Assembly (NCBI GenBank): GCA_030432735.1
Contig: JAUIMK010000006.1
Span: 1-39,925, forward strand
DNA: 39,925 nt
Source: a bacterium
GTDB taxonomy: Bacteria; Myxococcota_A; UBA9160; UBA4427
Reading direction: 5' to 3'
A program made the translations under genes and the position numbers. Position 1 is the stretch's first letter. Each line of letters begins with the position of its first letter. The notes beneath the pieces are model-generated. The model worked only from the letters and a program-made list of their open reading frames with translations, was not told the origin of the DNA and searched no databases. Positions 10,658-19,149 of this stretch are shown here, one piece after another.

Positions 10658-11935
10658 ATGAGTTCGGATTCGATCGAGCGAGACGACAGGCGCACCGCGA
10701 CACAGGACGAGGTCGACACGACGACCGACCCGAGTCGGGTCTCGGGTCGCTTCCTGACGGATCTCTTCCGGGTGCTCGAGGACCGCGGCCTGCCCGCGAG
10801 CGAGCTGCTCGGCGATCTGCCGATCGTCCGGGGGGAGCACGGGGAGGTCACCCGGGCCGTCGAGTGGGACCACTTCGTCGAGTTCATGCGAAGGCTGTCC
10901 CGCGCGGTCGGGGGTCCCGCGGAGCTCGAGCGCTGCGCCGCCCGGCTCGGGCCGATGAAGCCGGCGCGCGCCCTCGGGAGCCTCGCGGGCCTCGCCGCCT
11001 CGCCCCGGACGCTCTACCGCGCGGCGGCGGGATGGGCCCTGCGCCGGGCGATGCCCGCGGTGGAGACGACCGTCACCCGGACGCCGGACGGCCGGATCGA
11101 GATCCGCGCCTGGATCGTGGAGGGCCAGCGGGCCTGCCCCGAGCTCTTCCATTTCGCCGTGGGCGGCGCGCAGGCCATGCCGAAGGTGATCGGGCTCGGT
11201 GAGGCCGTCGTGACCGCCGAGATCGGGGAGCGCGAGGCCCGCTACCGCATCACCGTCCCGCCTTCGCCGACCCTGCTGGCGCGCCTCGGTCGCATCGTCC
11301 GCACGCTCTTCTCCGCCGGCGACGTGCTCCGCTTCCTCGAGGCCCAGCAGCTCGAGCTGCACGCCAAGAACGAAGCGCTCCGCCGCGCCAACGCCGCACT
11401 CGAAGTGAGCGAGCAGCGCTACCGCGCCCTCGTCGACACCGCCGTCGACGTGTTGTGCGAGATCGACCGCGAGGGGCGCGTCGTCTACGTGAGCGCTTCG
11501 ATCGAGAACCTGATCGGCTATGCGCCCGAGCAGGTCACCGGCAGCCACTATCGCCTCTGGACCCCGCGCCACTGGCACGCGCGCATCGACGAGCTGGTCG
11601 AGACGTTCTTCACGCTCTCCGCCGGCCGCGCGACCCAGGAGGTCATCCGGCTCCACGGTGCCGACGGCGACGCCGTCTACGCCGAGCTGACCGCCCGGAC
11701 CTACGACACCCGCGAGGGCGATCGGCGCATCGTCTGCATCCTCCGCGACGTCACCGCCCGCGACGCGACGAAAGAGGCGGCGGAGCCGACGAACGCGTCC
11801 CCGAATCGATCCGACGCGACGCCGCACGACCTGCCGGAGGTCGTCGCGCGCGCCCTCGAGGAGACGCCGTCGATCGACATCGCCGCCCAGGACGACGACC
11901 CGCGCCCGCTCGAAGAGGAGAAGGAGGAGGACTAG
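10658..11935 (+). CDS. PAS-domain sensory protein without output domain
   Basis: The 425-residue protein begins at the ATG at 10658. Residues 30-215 form an alpha/beta N-terminal domain that I do not recognise with certainty. Its order of a helical start, 'LGSLAGLAASPRTLYRAAAG', then a beta segment, resembles the ligand-binding N-termini of some AraC-type regulators and of deltaproteobacterial PAS kinases. A coiled-coil linker (about 225-255, 'LEAQQLELHAKNEALRRANA') leads into one PAS domain (about 248-369, 'YRALVDTAVDVLCEIDREGR', ending 'CILRDVTARD'). The last 55 residues are acidic and disordered. No histidine kinase, GGDEF or helix-turn-helix follows, so it may act by binding a partner, perhaps the divergently transcribed kinase. 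Its stop shares the bases CTAG (11932-11935) with the murA stop. Confidence 0.7.
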   Translation: MSSDSIERDDRRTATQDEVDTTTDPSRVSGRFLTDLFRVLEDRGLPASELLGDLPIVRGEHGEVTRAVEWDHFVEFMRRLSRAVGGPAELERCAARLGPMKPARALGSLAGLAASPRTLYRAAAGWALRRAMPAVETTVTRTPDGRIEIRAWIVEGQRACPELFHFAVGGAQAMPKVIGLGEAVVTAEIGEREARYRITVPPSPTLLARLGRIVRTLFSAGDVLRFLEAQQLELHAKNEALRRANAALEVSEQRYRALVDTAVDVLCEIDREGRVVYVSASIENLIGYAPEQVTGSHYRLWTPRHWHARIDELVETFFTLSAGRATQEVIRLHGADGDAVYAELTARTYDTREGDRRIVCILRDVTARDATKEAAEPTNASPNRSDATPHDLPEVVARALEETPSIDIAAQDDDPRPLEEEKEED

Positions 11936-13212
11936 TCCTCTTCCCTCTCGATGTCCGCGCCGATGGCGCGGAGCTTCTCTTCGACGCGCTCGTAGCCGCG
12001 GTCGACGATCTCGGCGTTCTGGACGATGCAGGGGCGACCGGTCGCGCAGAGCGCCGCGATGATCATCGCCATCCCGGCGCGGATGTCGGGGCTGCGGACC
12101 GTCTGCCCGCGCAGCTTCGAGGGACCCGAGATGATCACGCGATGCGGGTCGCAGATCACCGCGTTCGCCCCCATCTGGATCAGCGGATCCACGAAGTACA
12201 TGCGCCCCTCGAACATCTTCTCGAAGAAGAGGATCGTCCCCTCGCTCTGGGTCGCGAGGACCAGGAACGGACTCATCATGTCCGTCGGAAATTGCGGCCA
12301 GGGGCCGTCGTCGACCTGCGGAATCGCACCGCCGGCATCGGCCTGGATCCGCGGCGTCTGCCCCGACGGCAGCACGATCCGGTCGCTCTTGATGTCGAGG
12401 GCGAGGCCGAAGCGCTCGAAGACCCGGTTCATCATCCAGTAGTGACCGCGCACGGTGTCGTGGATCGTGAGGCCGCCGCCCGTCGCCGCGGCGAGGGCGA
12501 GATAGGAGGCGACCTCGATGTGATCGGAGACCACGCGATGGGTCGTCCCGTGGAGCCGGTCGACGCCGGTCACGGTCAGCGTGTTCGTGTTGAGTCCTTC
12601 GATCTGCGCGCCCATCTCGATCAGCAGCTTCGCGAGGTCCATCACGTGGGGCTCGCTCGCGGCGTTCAGGATCTTCGTCGTCCCCTCGGCGAGCGCGGCC
12701 GCCATCAGGATGTGTTCCGTCGCCGTGACGCTCGCTTCGTCGAAGAAGAGCGCAGCGCCCTTCAGGCGCTCGGGCGCGGTGAACTCGAACTCGACGTCGT
12801 CGACGACGGCGCCGAGCCGGCGCAAGCCGTAGAAGTGGGTGTCGAGGCGCCGGCGTCCGATGCCGTCGCCGCCCGGCGGGTGGAGCTTCGCGCGCCCGAG
12901 CCGGTGCAGGAGGGGCGCGACGAAGAGCACGGAGGTCCGCACGCGCTCGCAGAGCTCCGCCGGGAGCGGCGCGTCGATCAGGTTCGCGGCCCGGATCGTC
13001 ACACGATCCTCGAGGCGCGAGACCTCGGCGCCGATCGCGCCCGCGATCTCGAGCATCACGTCGACGTCGCGGATCGACGGGACGTTCTCGAGCACGACCT
13101 CCTCGTCGGTCAGCAGCGCCGCCGCGATCATCGGCAGCACGGCGTTCTTGCTGCCGGAGGCCACGATCTCGCCCTCGAGCGGGCGACCGCCACGGATCAC
13201 GAATCGACTCAA
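11932..13212 (-). CDS. murA: UDP-N-acetylglucosamine 1-carboxyvinyltransferase MurA with Cys-to-Asp active site
   Basis: The 426-residue protein is full length for MurA, the enzyme that transfers enolpyruvate from PEP to UDP-GlcNAc in the first committed step of peptidoglycan synthesis in the cytosol. Start: TTG at 13212, preceded by GAGGGGAGA six to seven bases upstream, giving 'MSRFVIRGG'; a more upstream start would add 60 Arg-rich residues unlike the family. Conserved blocks are 'GSKNAVLP' (the Lys/Asn PEP-site pair), 'RVRTSVLFVAPLL', 'RRRLDTH' and 'FPTDMMSPF'. The catalytic loop reads 'PPGGDGIGRR', so Asp116 stands where E. coli has Cys115. Known Asp variants (Mycobacterium, Chlamydia, Borrelia) remain active and are intrinsically fosfomycin resistant. 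Convergent with the PAS gene, with four shared bases. Confidence 0.93.
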   Translation of the reverse strand: MSRFVIRGGRPLEGEIVASGSKNAVLPMIAAALLTDEEVVLENVPSIRDVDVMLEIAGAIGAEVSRLEDRVTIRAANLIDAPLPAELCERVRTSVLFVAPLLHRLGRAKLHPPGGDGIGRRRLDTHFYGLRRLGAVVDDVEFEFTAPERLKGAALFFDEASVTATEHILMAAALAEGTTKILNAASEPHVMDLAKLLIEMGAQIEGLNTNTLTVTGVDRLHGTTHRVVSDHIEVASYLALAAATGGGLTIHDTVRGHYWMMNRVFERFGLALDIKSDRIVLPSGQTPRIQADAGGAIPQVDDGPWPQFPTDMMSPFLVLATQSEGTILFFEKMFEGRMYFVDPLIQMGANAVICDPHRVIISGPSKLRGQTVRSPDIRAGMAMIIAALCATGRPCIVQNAEIVDRGYERVEEKLRAIGADIEREED

Positions 13213-13588
13213 AACGGTTCTCCCCTCACCACCCCGGTGGCGACGGCGGTCGATCGACCGCGTCGCGCGGGCCGATGATCGCCGAACCCCGGGAATCGAG
13301 CCACAAAGCGCCCCGGATGCGTCGATTGCACCACAGGTTGGATCGCGTGCGGCCCTCCTCTCCCATCGGCAGATTGGAGCCCGCTCCTCCACTCCGGTTC
13401 ACCTTTTCTTTCACCGACTTGCCGACTTTCGAGGAACACGCTCAACCGAGGTTGCCCCGCACCCGACGTGTCCCATAGCCTCCCGCGAGTCGTTTCCGGG
13501 TACTGACTCGGAGCGGCGGCATCCGCCCCCGGCCCCGTCGGGTCGAGCGACGCGGATCCCCTCTGGATCGAGGAGCGAATCGAATCCC
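13213..13588. other. 376-base divergent intergenic region between murA and the CsgG-like lipoprotein
   Basis: No gene is supported. The short open frames here are Arg/Pro-rich and lack ribosome sites. It contains a 16-base palindrome (13246-13261) near murA and a slightly AT-richer stretch (about 13395-13440) that may hold the promoter of the lipoprotein gene. I checked for tRNA-like folds and saw none. Confidence 0.5.
13246..13261. promoter_or_regulatory. 16-base perfect palindrome GCGGTCGATCGACCGC upstream of murA
   Basis: The palindrome ends 34 bases before the murA TTG start, a suitable place for an operator or for a hairpin in the leader mRNA. The base composition (CG and GATC words) makes chance occurrence plausible. 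Confidence 0.3.
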
Positions 13589-15607
13589 ATGCGAAAGAGC
13601 ACCCTGCACGACTCCCACCGGGCCCGCCTCCGCGGCGGCCTCGCCCTCGCCGCCCTCGCGGCCGTGACCGCGCTGGTCCTCGCGGGCTGTGGCGGCAGCT
13701 CCGGACCGGCGGTCCAGATCCCTGCCGACCCCCAGGCGGCCGGTCAGATGGAGCTCGAGACCCTCTTCGATCAGATCAGCCTGCAGCTCCAGAGCACGAA
13801 GCCCGGAAGCAACGCGGCCATCGAGCTCCAGCAGAAGCTCTCGCAGGTCGGCGGTGAGCTCGCGAATCGCGCGGCCGCCGTGACGCGCACGCGACTGTCC
13901 CAGGTCGAGCGGATCGACGGCAAGCTCCCCCTCGGCGCGCTCGAGAAGGAGACCGGCGGGCTCTCCGCGATCCGCCGCTACGACCTGAACGTCCACCGAC
14001 AGATCGAGAACGAGCTGAACGAGGAGCTCGAGGCGACGCGGGGGGCGATCCGCGAGCGCGAGGCCGCGCTGTCCACGACGCCGCAGAGCGAGATCCTCGC
14101 GCGAATCAATCTCCTGTCGGAGCTCTCCGCCCTGTCGGGAACCGGCTCCGAGAAGCAGGCACGTTATGCGGCGGAGCGCGACGAGATCCTCCGCAACGTC
14201 TCGAAGGAAGCGGAAGAAGCGATCCGGAACGAGGACTACGAGAAGGCGCAGGACCTCCTCGGCATCGTCGCCGAGGTGAATCCCGACGATGCGCAGGCGC
14301 AGAAGACGAAGTGTGACGTCGACGGCAAGGTGATCGTCAAGCGCTTCAACGACTCGCTGGCGACGGGCCGCTTCGGCCGGACGGTCGAGATGCTCCAGGA
14401 GTTCTCGACCACCGACTGCTTCGGCGACATCAAGTCGAGCCTCGCCGCCGACGCGGCGCCGCTCGTCGAGGCCTTCGGGATGATCGGCCAGGAGTCGGTC
14501 GCTGCGAACGATCTCGCTGCCGCCTACGGGCGGTACCAGGACGCCGCAGTGATCTCGCAGCTCCTGCTCGATCGCAAGGCGAAGCTCCCGGGCGTGCCGC
14601 AATTCCTGAAGAAGATCGAGCGACGCTTCGACAAGGCCTACGCCGCCAAGGAGTTCGGCGCGGCCTGGGGCTACCTCACCGTCATGACCGAGCTCGGCCC
14701 CACCACCCCGCAGATCCGCCAGAAGCTCCGCAAGACCCGGGACGAAATCGCGCGACGCGCCGTCCGAGGCCTGACGGCCTACCCCTTCGAGGATCCCGCG
14801 AACTCCGCCGCGAAGGTCGGCGACGCAGTCTCGTCGAAGGTCGTCCAGCACATCTTCCGCACCATCCCGTCGGACGTCCGCATCGTCGAGCGCGAGCAGC
14901 TCGAGCGGATCCTCGAGGAGTGCAATCGGACGGGGACCTGCGCGGACCTCGACACGGCCGACTTCATCGTGCAGGGCACGATCCTCGACGCGAAGGTCGA
15001 GACGACCTCGAAGGTCGGCCGCGAGACCCGTCGCGTGGTGACCGGGCAGGAAACGATCACGAACCCCGAGCACACCCGCTGGATGACGATGAGCGAGCGC
15101 GATCGTTCGAAGGTGCCGGAGCCGCCGCGCACGCTGCGCCGCGACGTGACCGAGGACGTGACGATCGAGGTCAACAACGTCCGCAAGGTCGGGATCATCT
15201 CGGTCTCGTACCGCGTGGTCGACGCGGCGTCGGGACGCGTCCTGTTCACGGATTCGATGCAGACGAAGCAGGAGTTCCAGGACGAGGGCCGCCAGGGCGT
15301 GCAGCTCGGCGAGTTCAAGCAGGAGACCGACTTCGTCGAGCTCCCGCCGGACATCGAGATCCTCTCGGGCTCGGGGGGCCTCGCCGACAAGATCTCCGAG
15401 GAGATCGGCGTGAAGCTCGTCGACTTCCTGAAGGATCCCGAAGAGCAGTACAGCCAGGAGGCGACGCGTTTCGTGAGCGAGGGCGACTACCTCTCGGCTG
15501 CACGGAAGGCCGCCTACTCGATCGTCCTCCGCGAGATCAAGCAGAAGGACATGGGGATGCTCAAGTCCGACCTCAAGCGCTACGCGATGGAGTCGCCGGC
15601 GTTGTAG
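13589..15607 (+). CDS. CsgG/LpoB-like lipoprotein with helical-repeat N-terminal half
   Basis: The 672-residue protein starts at the ATG at 13589 and carries a lipoprotein signal with lipobox 'LVLAGC' (Cys about residue 34), so it should be anchored in the outer or inner membrane facing the periplasm. Residues 50-380 are mostly helical, with charged TPR-like segments ('EAIRNEDYEKAQDLLGIVAE') that suggest a binding scaffold. Residues about 390-620 resemble the CsgG/LpoB/TolB-N type fold: 'KVGDAVSSKVVQHIF', 'VRIVEREQLERILEEC', 'DFIVQGTILDAKVE', then 'ISVSYRVVDAASGRVLFTD'. The pattern of 'error-prone Glu-Arg-x-x-Leu' followed by a strand with VxGxI is the usual CsgG signature. CsgG relatives form secretion pores or regulate peptidoglycan synthases. 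Which applies here is unknown. It is convergent with the following gene, with a nine-base gap. Confidence 0.72.
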   Translation: MRKSTLHDSHRARLRGGLALAALAAVTALVLAGCGGSSGPAVQIPADPQAAGQMELETLFDQISLQLQSTKPGSNAAIELQQKLSQVGGELANRAAAVTRTRLSQVERIDGKLPLGALEKETGGLSAIRRYDLNVHRQIENELNEELEATRGAIREREAALSTTPQSEILARINLLSELSALSGTGSEKQARYAAERDEILRNVSKEAEEAIRNEDYEKAQDLLGIVAEVNPDDAQAQKTKCDVDGKVIVKRFNDSLATGRFGRTVEMLQEFSTTDCFGDIKSSLAADAAPLVEAFGMIGQESVAANDLAAAYGRYQDAAVISQLLLDRKAKLPGVPQFLKKIERRFDKAYAAKEFGAAWGYLTVMTELGPTTPQIRQKLRKTRDEIARRAVRGLTAYPFEDPANSAAKVGDAVSSKVVQHIFRTIPSDVRIVEREQLERILEECNRTGTCADLDTADFIVQGTILDAKVETTSKVGRETRRVVTGQETITNPEHTRWMTMSERDRSKVPEPPRTLRRDVTEDVTIEVNNVRKVGIISVSYRVVDAASGRVLFTDSMQTKQEFQDEGRQGVQLGEFKQETDFVELPPDIEILSGSGGLADKISEEIGVKLVDFLKDPEEQYSQEATRFVSEGDYLSAARKAAYSIVLREIKQKDMGMLKSDLKRYAMESPAL

Positions 15608-15616
15608 ACGGGTCGC

Positions 15617-16330
15617 CTAGCGGCGACGCGGCGCAGAGAGACCGAGCAGCCCGAGGCCGAGCAGCAGCGCCGTCCCGGGCTCCGGGATCGTCGCGGGATC
15701 CTCGAAGCTGTCGTAGACCCGGAACCAGTCGGCCTCGAACGCGTAGAAGCTGTTCGAGTTCCGGTTCGTACCCAGGCGGAAGTTCTGCAGGCCGCCCGGG
15801 TTGGAGCCGAAGCTCGCGACGACCTGGACCCCGTTCAGCCAGACGTCGCCGTCGTTGCCGCCGGTCTTGCGCACCACGATCGTGTCCCAGCCGCCGGTCG
15901 GCACGCCGATGTCGAAGACCCCTCCGGTCGTGCGAAACTGGTAGCGACCGTCGAAGCTCTCGACCTGCCACGAGTAGCTCGCGGTCGACGCGCTGTTGTT
16001 GCTGAAGATGCCCTGGTAGCCCCCCTGGTCGAAGGGCGCCTCGGACCGGATCCGCATCGCGATCGACCAATCGGGATGGGCTCCGTAGCCAGCCGTCTCG
16101 AGGAAGCTCGGTGACGCTTCGTCGCCATCGAAGAGCGCCGTGCCGGCCGTGATCACCGGGCCGCCTCCGACGAGGGTCAGGTCATAGCCGCCGACGGAGT
16201 CGCTCGCGGTGCCGTCGTCGAAGTTCCACTCGGCGATCCGCGCGGCGTGGGCGGGGACTACGAGCCCGACGAAGGCCAGGGAGGCCAACGCCGACGACGA
16301 AAAAGCGGTCCGGTGCAGGGAGAGAGGCAT
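15617..16330 (-). CDS. LamG-like secreted protein with PEP-CTERM sorting signal
   Basis: The 237-residue protein begins at the ATG at 16330 with a signal peptide (residues 1-29, ending 'VPAHAA'). Residues 30-205 form a concanavalin A/LamG-type beta-sandwich: 'AEWNFDDGTASDSVGGYDL' is the typical start of such domains and 'VWLNGVQVVASFG' a late strand. The C-terminus has a complete PEP-CTERM tag: 'IPEPGTALLLGLGLLGLSA' then Arg-Arg-Arg. Exosortase A-type enzymes cut this tag to release the protein to the cell surface or exopolysaccharide. No exosortase lies in the window. The substrate of the lectin-like domain, probably a sugar polymer, is not known. Confidence 0.85.
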   Translation of the reverse strand: MPLSLHRTAFSSSALASLAFVGLVVPAHAARIAEWNFDDGTASDSVGGYDLTLVGGGPVITAGTALFDGDEASPSFLETAGYGAHPDWSIAMRIRSEAPFDQGGYQGIFSNNSASTASYSWQVESFDGRYQFRTTGGVFDIGVPTGGWDTIVVRKTGGNDGDVWLNGVQVVASFGSNPGGLQNFRLGTNRNSNSFYAFEADWFRVYDSFEDPATIPEPGTALLLGLGLLGLSAPRRR

Positions 16331-16506
16331 CCGTCGCTCTTCGGGTGAAAGCCGCAGACACTCGACGGAATCACGCCCGCAAGTCCGGCCTTCCCGCCCA
16401 GAGGCGTGCGGGGGCGAGGAATAACCACGGCAGCCCGAACGCAGGAGGAGCGCATTCGCGACCGGACGCCTCTGCGCGCGGCACGCGTCGGCCGACTCCG
16501 TGACGA

Positions 16507-18441
16507 CTAACGCCCGAGTCGTTCCTCGATCGCGCGGATCCCGGGATAGGTCGCGTCCGCCTGCCGCGCGCGGTCGACGTAGGTGCGGGCCTTCTCGAGA
16601 TCGCTCCGGTCGATCGCGCGATCGGCCATCGCGACGTAGCGACTGGCGATGTTTCGGATCCCGCTCGTCGCGTCGGCATTGTTCGGGTCGATCGAGAGGA
16701 TCTGCTGGTAGAGGGCGTACGCGTTGTCGCCCGCCGGTGACATCAGCCGATTCTCGCGCAGCGCCGTCGCGGCGTTGCGCGAGAGGCCGATGATCTTGAG
16801 CCGATCGCCCGCGGTGATCCTGCGCGCGACGGGGGCGGGCCTGGTCGGCTCGGGCTTCGCCACGACCGGCGCCGGCTCGACCACCGGCGGCGAGGCGTCC
16901 TGCGACTCGGCGGTCGCCGTGACCGGGGCCTCCGTCGGCAGCCCGGGCGGCGTGATCGAGGGAGAGGAGGCCGAAGTCGGCGCCGAGCCGTTCGCGAGGT
17001 AGAGGCCGCCGCCGACCAGGAGCGCCGCGGCGGCCGCGATTCCGGCGAAGAGCCCCGAGCGTTGGCGGCCGGGTTCGTTCGCGGGGCCGCTCCGGGCGAT
17101 CCCGCCGGTCGAGATCCGCCCCGTATCCGCCCCTTCGACACCGCCCGGCACGACGAAGAGCCGGTCGACGTACTTCGGTCGATCGTCGGGGTCGAGCTCG
17201 AGGAGCGGCCGGATCGCCGACGCGAGGCCCATCGGGATCGCATCGGGGAGCTTCTTGAAGTTGCGCCGCGCGTCGACGGCTTCGACCACCGTCGTGCCCA
17301 TCGGCATCGGACGGCCGAGCGCCGCCGCGACCAGGACCAGGCCGAGACTGTAGAAGTCGGAGCGACCGTCGATCCGCCCGCCGTGGAAGCCGAGCTGCTC
17401 GGGGGAAGCGTAGGAGAGCTTTCCCTTGAAGCCGTCGACGATCGTCCCTTCGCCTTCTTCGAGGAGCTTCGCGATCCCGAAGTCGATGATCTTCGCTTCC
17501 TGCACGCGTCCGTTCGGGAGCACGATGTTGTCGGGCGAGACGTCGCGGTGGATGACGCCCTTGCGATGGGCCGCGGCGAGGCCGTGGGAGACCCGCGCGC
17601 CGAGGATCGCGACGTCGTCCGGTGAGAGCGGCCCGTCGTTCATCTTCTTCGAGAGCGGGATGCCCTCGATCATCTCCATGATGAGGTACACGCGACCCTG
17701 GTCGTCGGAGAGGAGGTCGTGGCAATGGACGACGGCGGGATGGCGGACCGCGAGCAGCGCCTTCGCTTCTCGGTAGAAGAATTCGGAGGCGCCCTTCTTC
17801 TTCGAGAGCTCCGCGTGCATCACCTTGATCGCGCGGTGCTCCTCGAGGCGGCGATGCTTCGCGCGATAGACCTCACCCATCCCGCCGACGCCGAGCACGT
17901 TCACGATCTCGTACTCGCCGAAGAGGACCGTGCCGGGGGCGAGGCCGCGGTCGGGATCGATCGGCGTCGCCGGCATCGGGCGCGAAGCGGCAGGCCGCTC
18001 CGGACGCGCCGCAGGCGCCGGGTCCACCGGCGGAGGCGCCGTCTTGTCGTCGAGCACCCGGGTCTCCGGCACGGAGCGCCCGGCGGCGGGCGCAGCGCGC
18101 TCCCCCACCGCGGCCCGCGTCACGACCTGCGTCGCGTCCCCGTCGGCCTCTTCGGCCTCCGACGCTTCCGCCCCGATCGACTCGTCCGGCACCACCCGCG
18201 TCGCGTCCTCGTCGAGGTCCGCGTCGGAAGCGATCCGGGTCTCGGCGGCGGCGGGATCGGACTCCCGATCGGAGGCGATTCGGGTCTCGTCCGGATCGGC
18301 GTCGGGCACGATCCGCGTCTCCGCCACGGCCTCGTCGTCGGCCTCGGGCACGATCCGCGTCTCCGCCGCAGCCGCGTCGTCGGCCTCGGGGACGATCCGC
18401 GTCTCCGCGAGCGCGTCCTGGTTCTCGTCGTCCCGCACCAT
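16507..18441 (-). CDS. Ser/Thr protein kinase with N-terminal ETRI-motif array, TM helix and periplasmic tail
   Basis: The 644-residue protein starts at the ATG at 18441, after AGGGGTGAGGGC; an upstream frame of 63 Arg/Ala-rich residues is not convincing. Residues 10-131 are acidic and disordered and hold eight Thr motifs: Glu-Thr-Arg-Ile at Thr 14, 28, 42, 53 and 68, Ala-Thr-Arg-Val at 81, Ala-Thr-Gln-Val at 104 and Glu-Thr-Arg-Val at 127. The Hanks-type kinase spans about 175-440: 'GVGGMGEVY', Lys in 'RAIKVM', 'HRDVSPDN' from about 298, 'DFGIAK'. The usual Lys after HRD is replaced by Ser, as in many myxobacterial-type kinases. A TM helix lies at about 464-484, then a Pro-rich linker and a TPR-like tail (about 550-644) in the periplasm. 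The array may be a self-phosphorylation and FHA docking region (inference). Confidence 0.87.
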   Translation of the reverse strand: MVRDDENQDALAETRIVPEADDAAAAETRIVPEADDEAVAETRIVPDADPDETRIASDRESDPAAAETRIASDADLDEDATRVVPDESIGAEASEAEEADGDATQVVTRAAVGERAAPAAGRSVPETRVLDDKTAPPPVDPAPAARPERPAASRPMPATPIDPDRGLAPGTVLFGEYEIVNVLGVGGMGEVYRAKHRRLEEHRAIKVMHAELSKKKGASEFFYREAKALLAVRHPAVVHCHDLLSDDQGRVYLIMEMIEGIPLSKKMNDGPLSPDDVAILGARVSHGLAAAHRKGVIHRDVSPDNIVLPNGRVQEAKIIDFGIAKLLEEGEGTIVDGFKGKLSYASPEQLGFHGGRIDGRSDFYSLGLVLVAAALGRPMPMGTTVVEAVDARRNFKKLPDAIPMGLASAIRPLLELDPDDRPKYVDRLFVVPGGVEGADTGRISTGGIARSGPANEPGRQRSGLFAGIAAAAALLVGGGLYLANGSAPTSASSPSITPPGLPTEAPVTATAESQDASPPVVEPAPVVAKPEPTRPAPVARRITAGDRLKIIGLSRNAATALRENRLMSPAGDNAYALYQQILSIDPNNADATSGIRNIASRYVAMADRAIDRSDLEKARTYVDRARQADATYPGIRAIEERLGR

Positions 18442-18630
18442 GCCCTCACCCCTGACAGCCCGCAGGCTCCCCCGATCGATCTCCGCTCCTTCGTGTCGGC
18501 CAACCGGCGCCGCACATGTAGCCGCGCACGGGGCCGACCGGAGCCCTCCCCACCGGTGCCCGTCAGCGCCCCTGAAGGTACACCGCGACGCCCCCTCCGC
18601 CGTCGCGCGGCCGATTGCAAGGGCACACAC

Positions 18631-18698
18631 CCGCCGAGCGCCCGCAGGCGGAGGACTCGCCGCAGGCGAATCCGCCGAGCGCCCGCAGGCGGCGGACT
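18631..18698. repeat. 27-base direct repeat pair at the end of the DUF4399 gene
   Basis: Bases 18631-18657 and 18672-18698 are identical at 26 of 27 positions. The start-to-start distance is 41. The second copy overlaps the DUF4399 stop codon. Each copy can form a small CCGCC...GGCGG hairpin on the minus strand, so the pair could end transcription or be a short interspersed repeat that occurs elsewhere in the genome. Confidence 0.55.
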
Positions 18699-19149
18699 AG
18701 TCCACCGTGATCGTGATGCGTTCCGAGACGATCGGCGGATCGTGGGGAATGTGGAGGTGATCCCCCAGGATCAGCTGCAGCGTGTGCGTGCCCGGCTCGA
18801 GCTCGAGGGTCGTCTCGGTCTGCCCGCCGCCGAAGTGGCGGTAGTGGTCGCTCTTCGGGACCGGGAGATTCGCGGGCGGGAGCTCCGCGTCGATCACCAG
18901 GTGGTGATGACCGGTGTCCTTCTTCTCGACGCCGGCGGGCGCGACGCCCATGCCTTCGAGGCCGAAGCGGACGACGACCGGAGAGGAGGTCTTCTCTCCG
19001 TCGGTCGGCGTGATGAAATAGACCCGAGCGCCTTCGGGACGCGCGCTTCGCGGGATCCCGTTCTCCGAATGCCCGTCCGCGGAAGCGATCGACGCGGTGA
19101 GCAGGAGCGCGAGAGCGCTGGCCAGGGAAACGCGGCTCGAAAGGGTCAT
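18697..19149 (-). CDS. DUF4399 periplasmic protein
   Basis: The 150-residue protein starts at the ATG at 19149, with GGAGG ten bases upstream. A signal peptide (residues 1-24, ending 'SIASA') precedes a short variable segment and a DUF4399 domain (about 40-150). Family landmarks are 'GARVYFITPTDGEKTSSPV', 'FGLEGMGVAPAGV' and 'TGHHHLVIDAELP', ending in a beta-rich 'HTLQLILGDHLHIPH'. The many His residues suggest metal binding, but the function is not known. Members are commonly found singly in proteobacteria. It is divergent from the cytochrome gene, with 209 bases between the starts. Confidence 0.82.
   Translation of the reverse strand: MTLSSRVSLASALALLLTASIASADGHSENGIPRSARPEGARVYFITPTDGEKTSSPVVVRFGLEGMGVAPAGVEKKDTGHHHLVIDAELPPANLPVPKSDHYRHFGGGQTETTLELEPGTHTLQLILGDHLHIPHDPPIVSERITITVD

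Noticed and set aside
13395-13440. Possible tRNA-like region in the murA upstream gap
   Set aside because: I looked for a T-loop GTTCGAATCC-like box and a 7-base acceptor stem and found neither.
16399-16474. 9-base inverted repeat CAGAGGCGT / ACGCCTCTG upstream of the LamG PEP-CTERM gene
   Set aside because: The arms are 58 bases apart in GC-rich sequence, so chance pairing is likely; no loop or run of T supports a terminator.
16331-16506. Possible sigma-54 promoter (GG-N10-GC) before the LamG PEP-CTERM gene, as in some exosortase substrates
   Set aside because: The best match (GGCCGGACTTGC) has the wrong spacing between the GG and GC elements.
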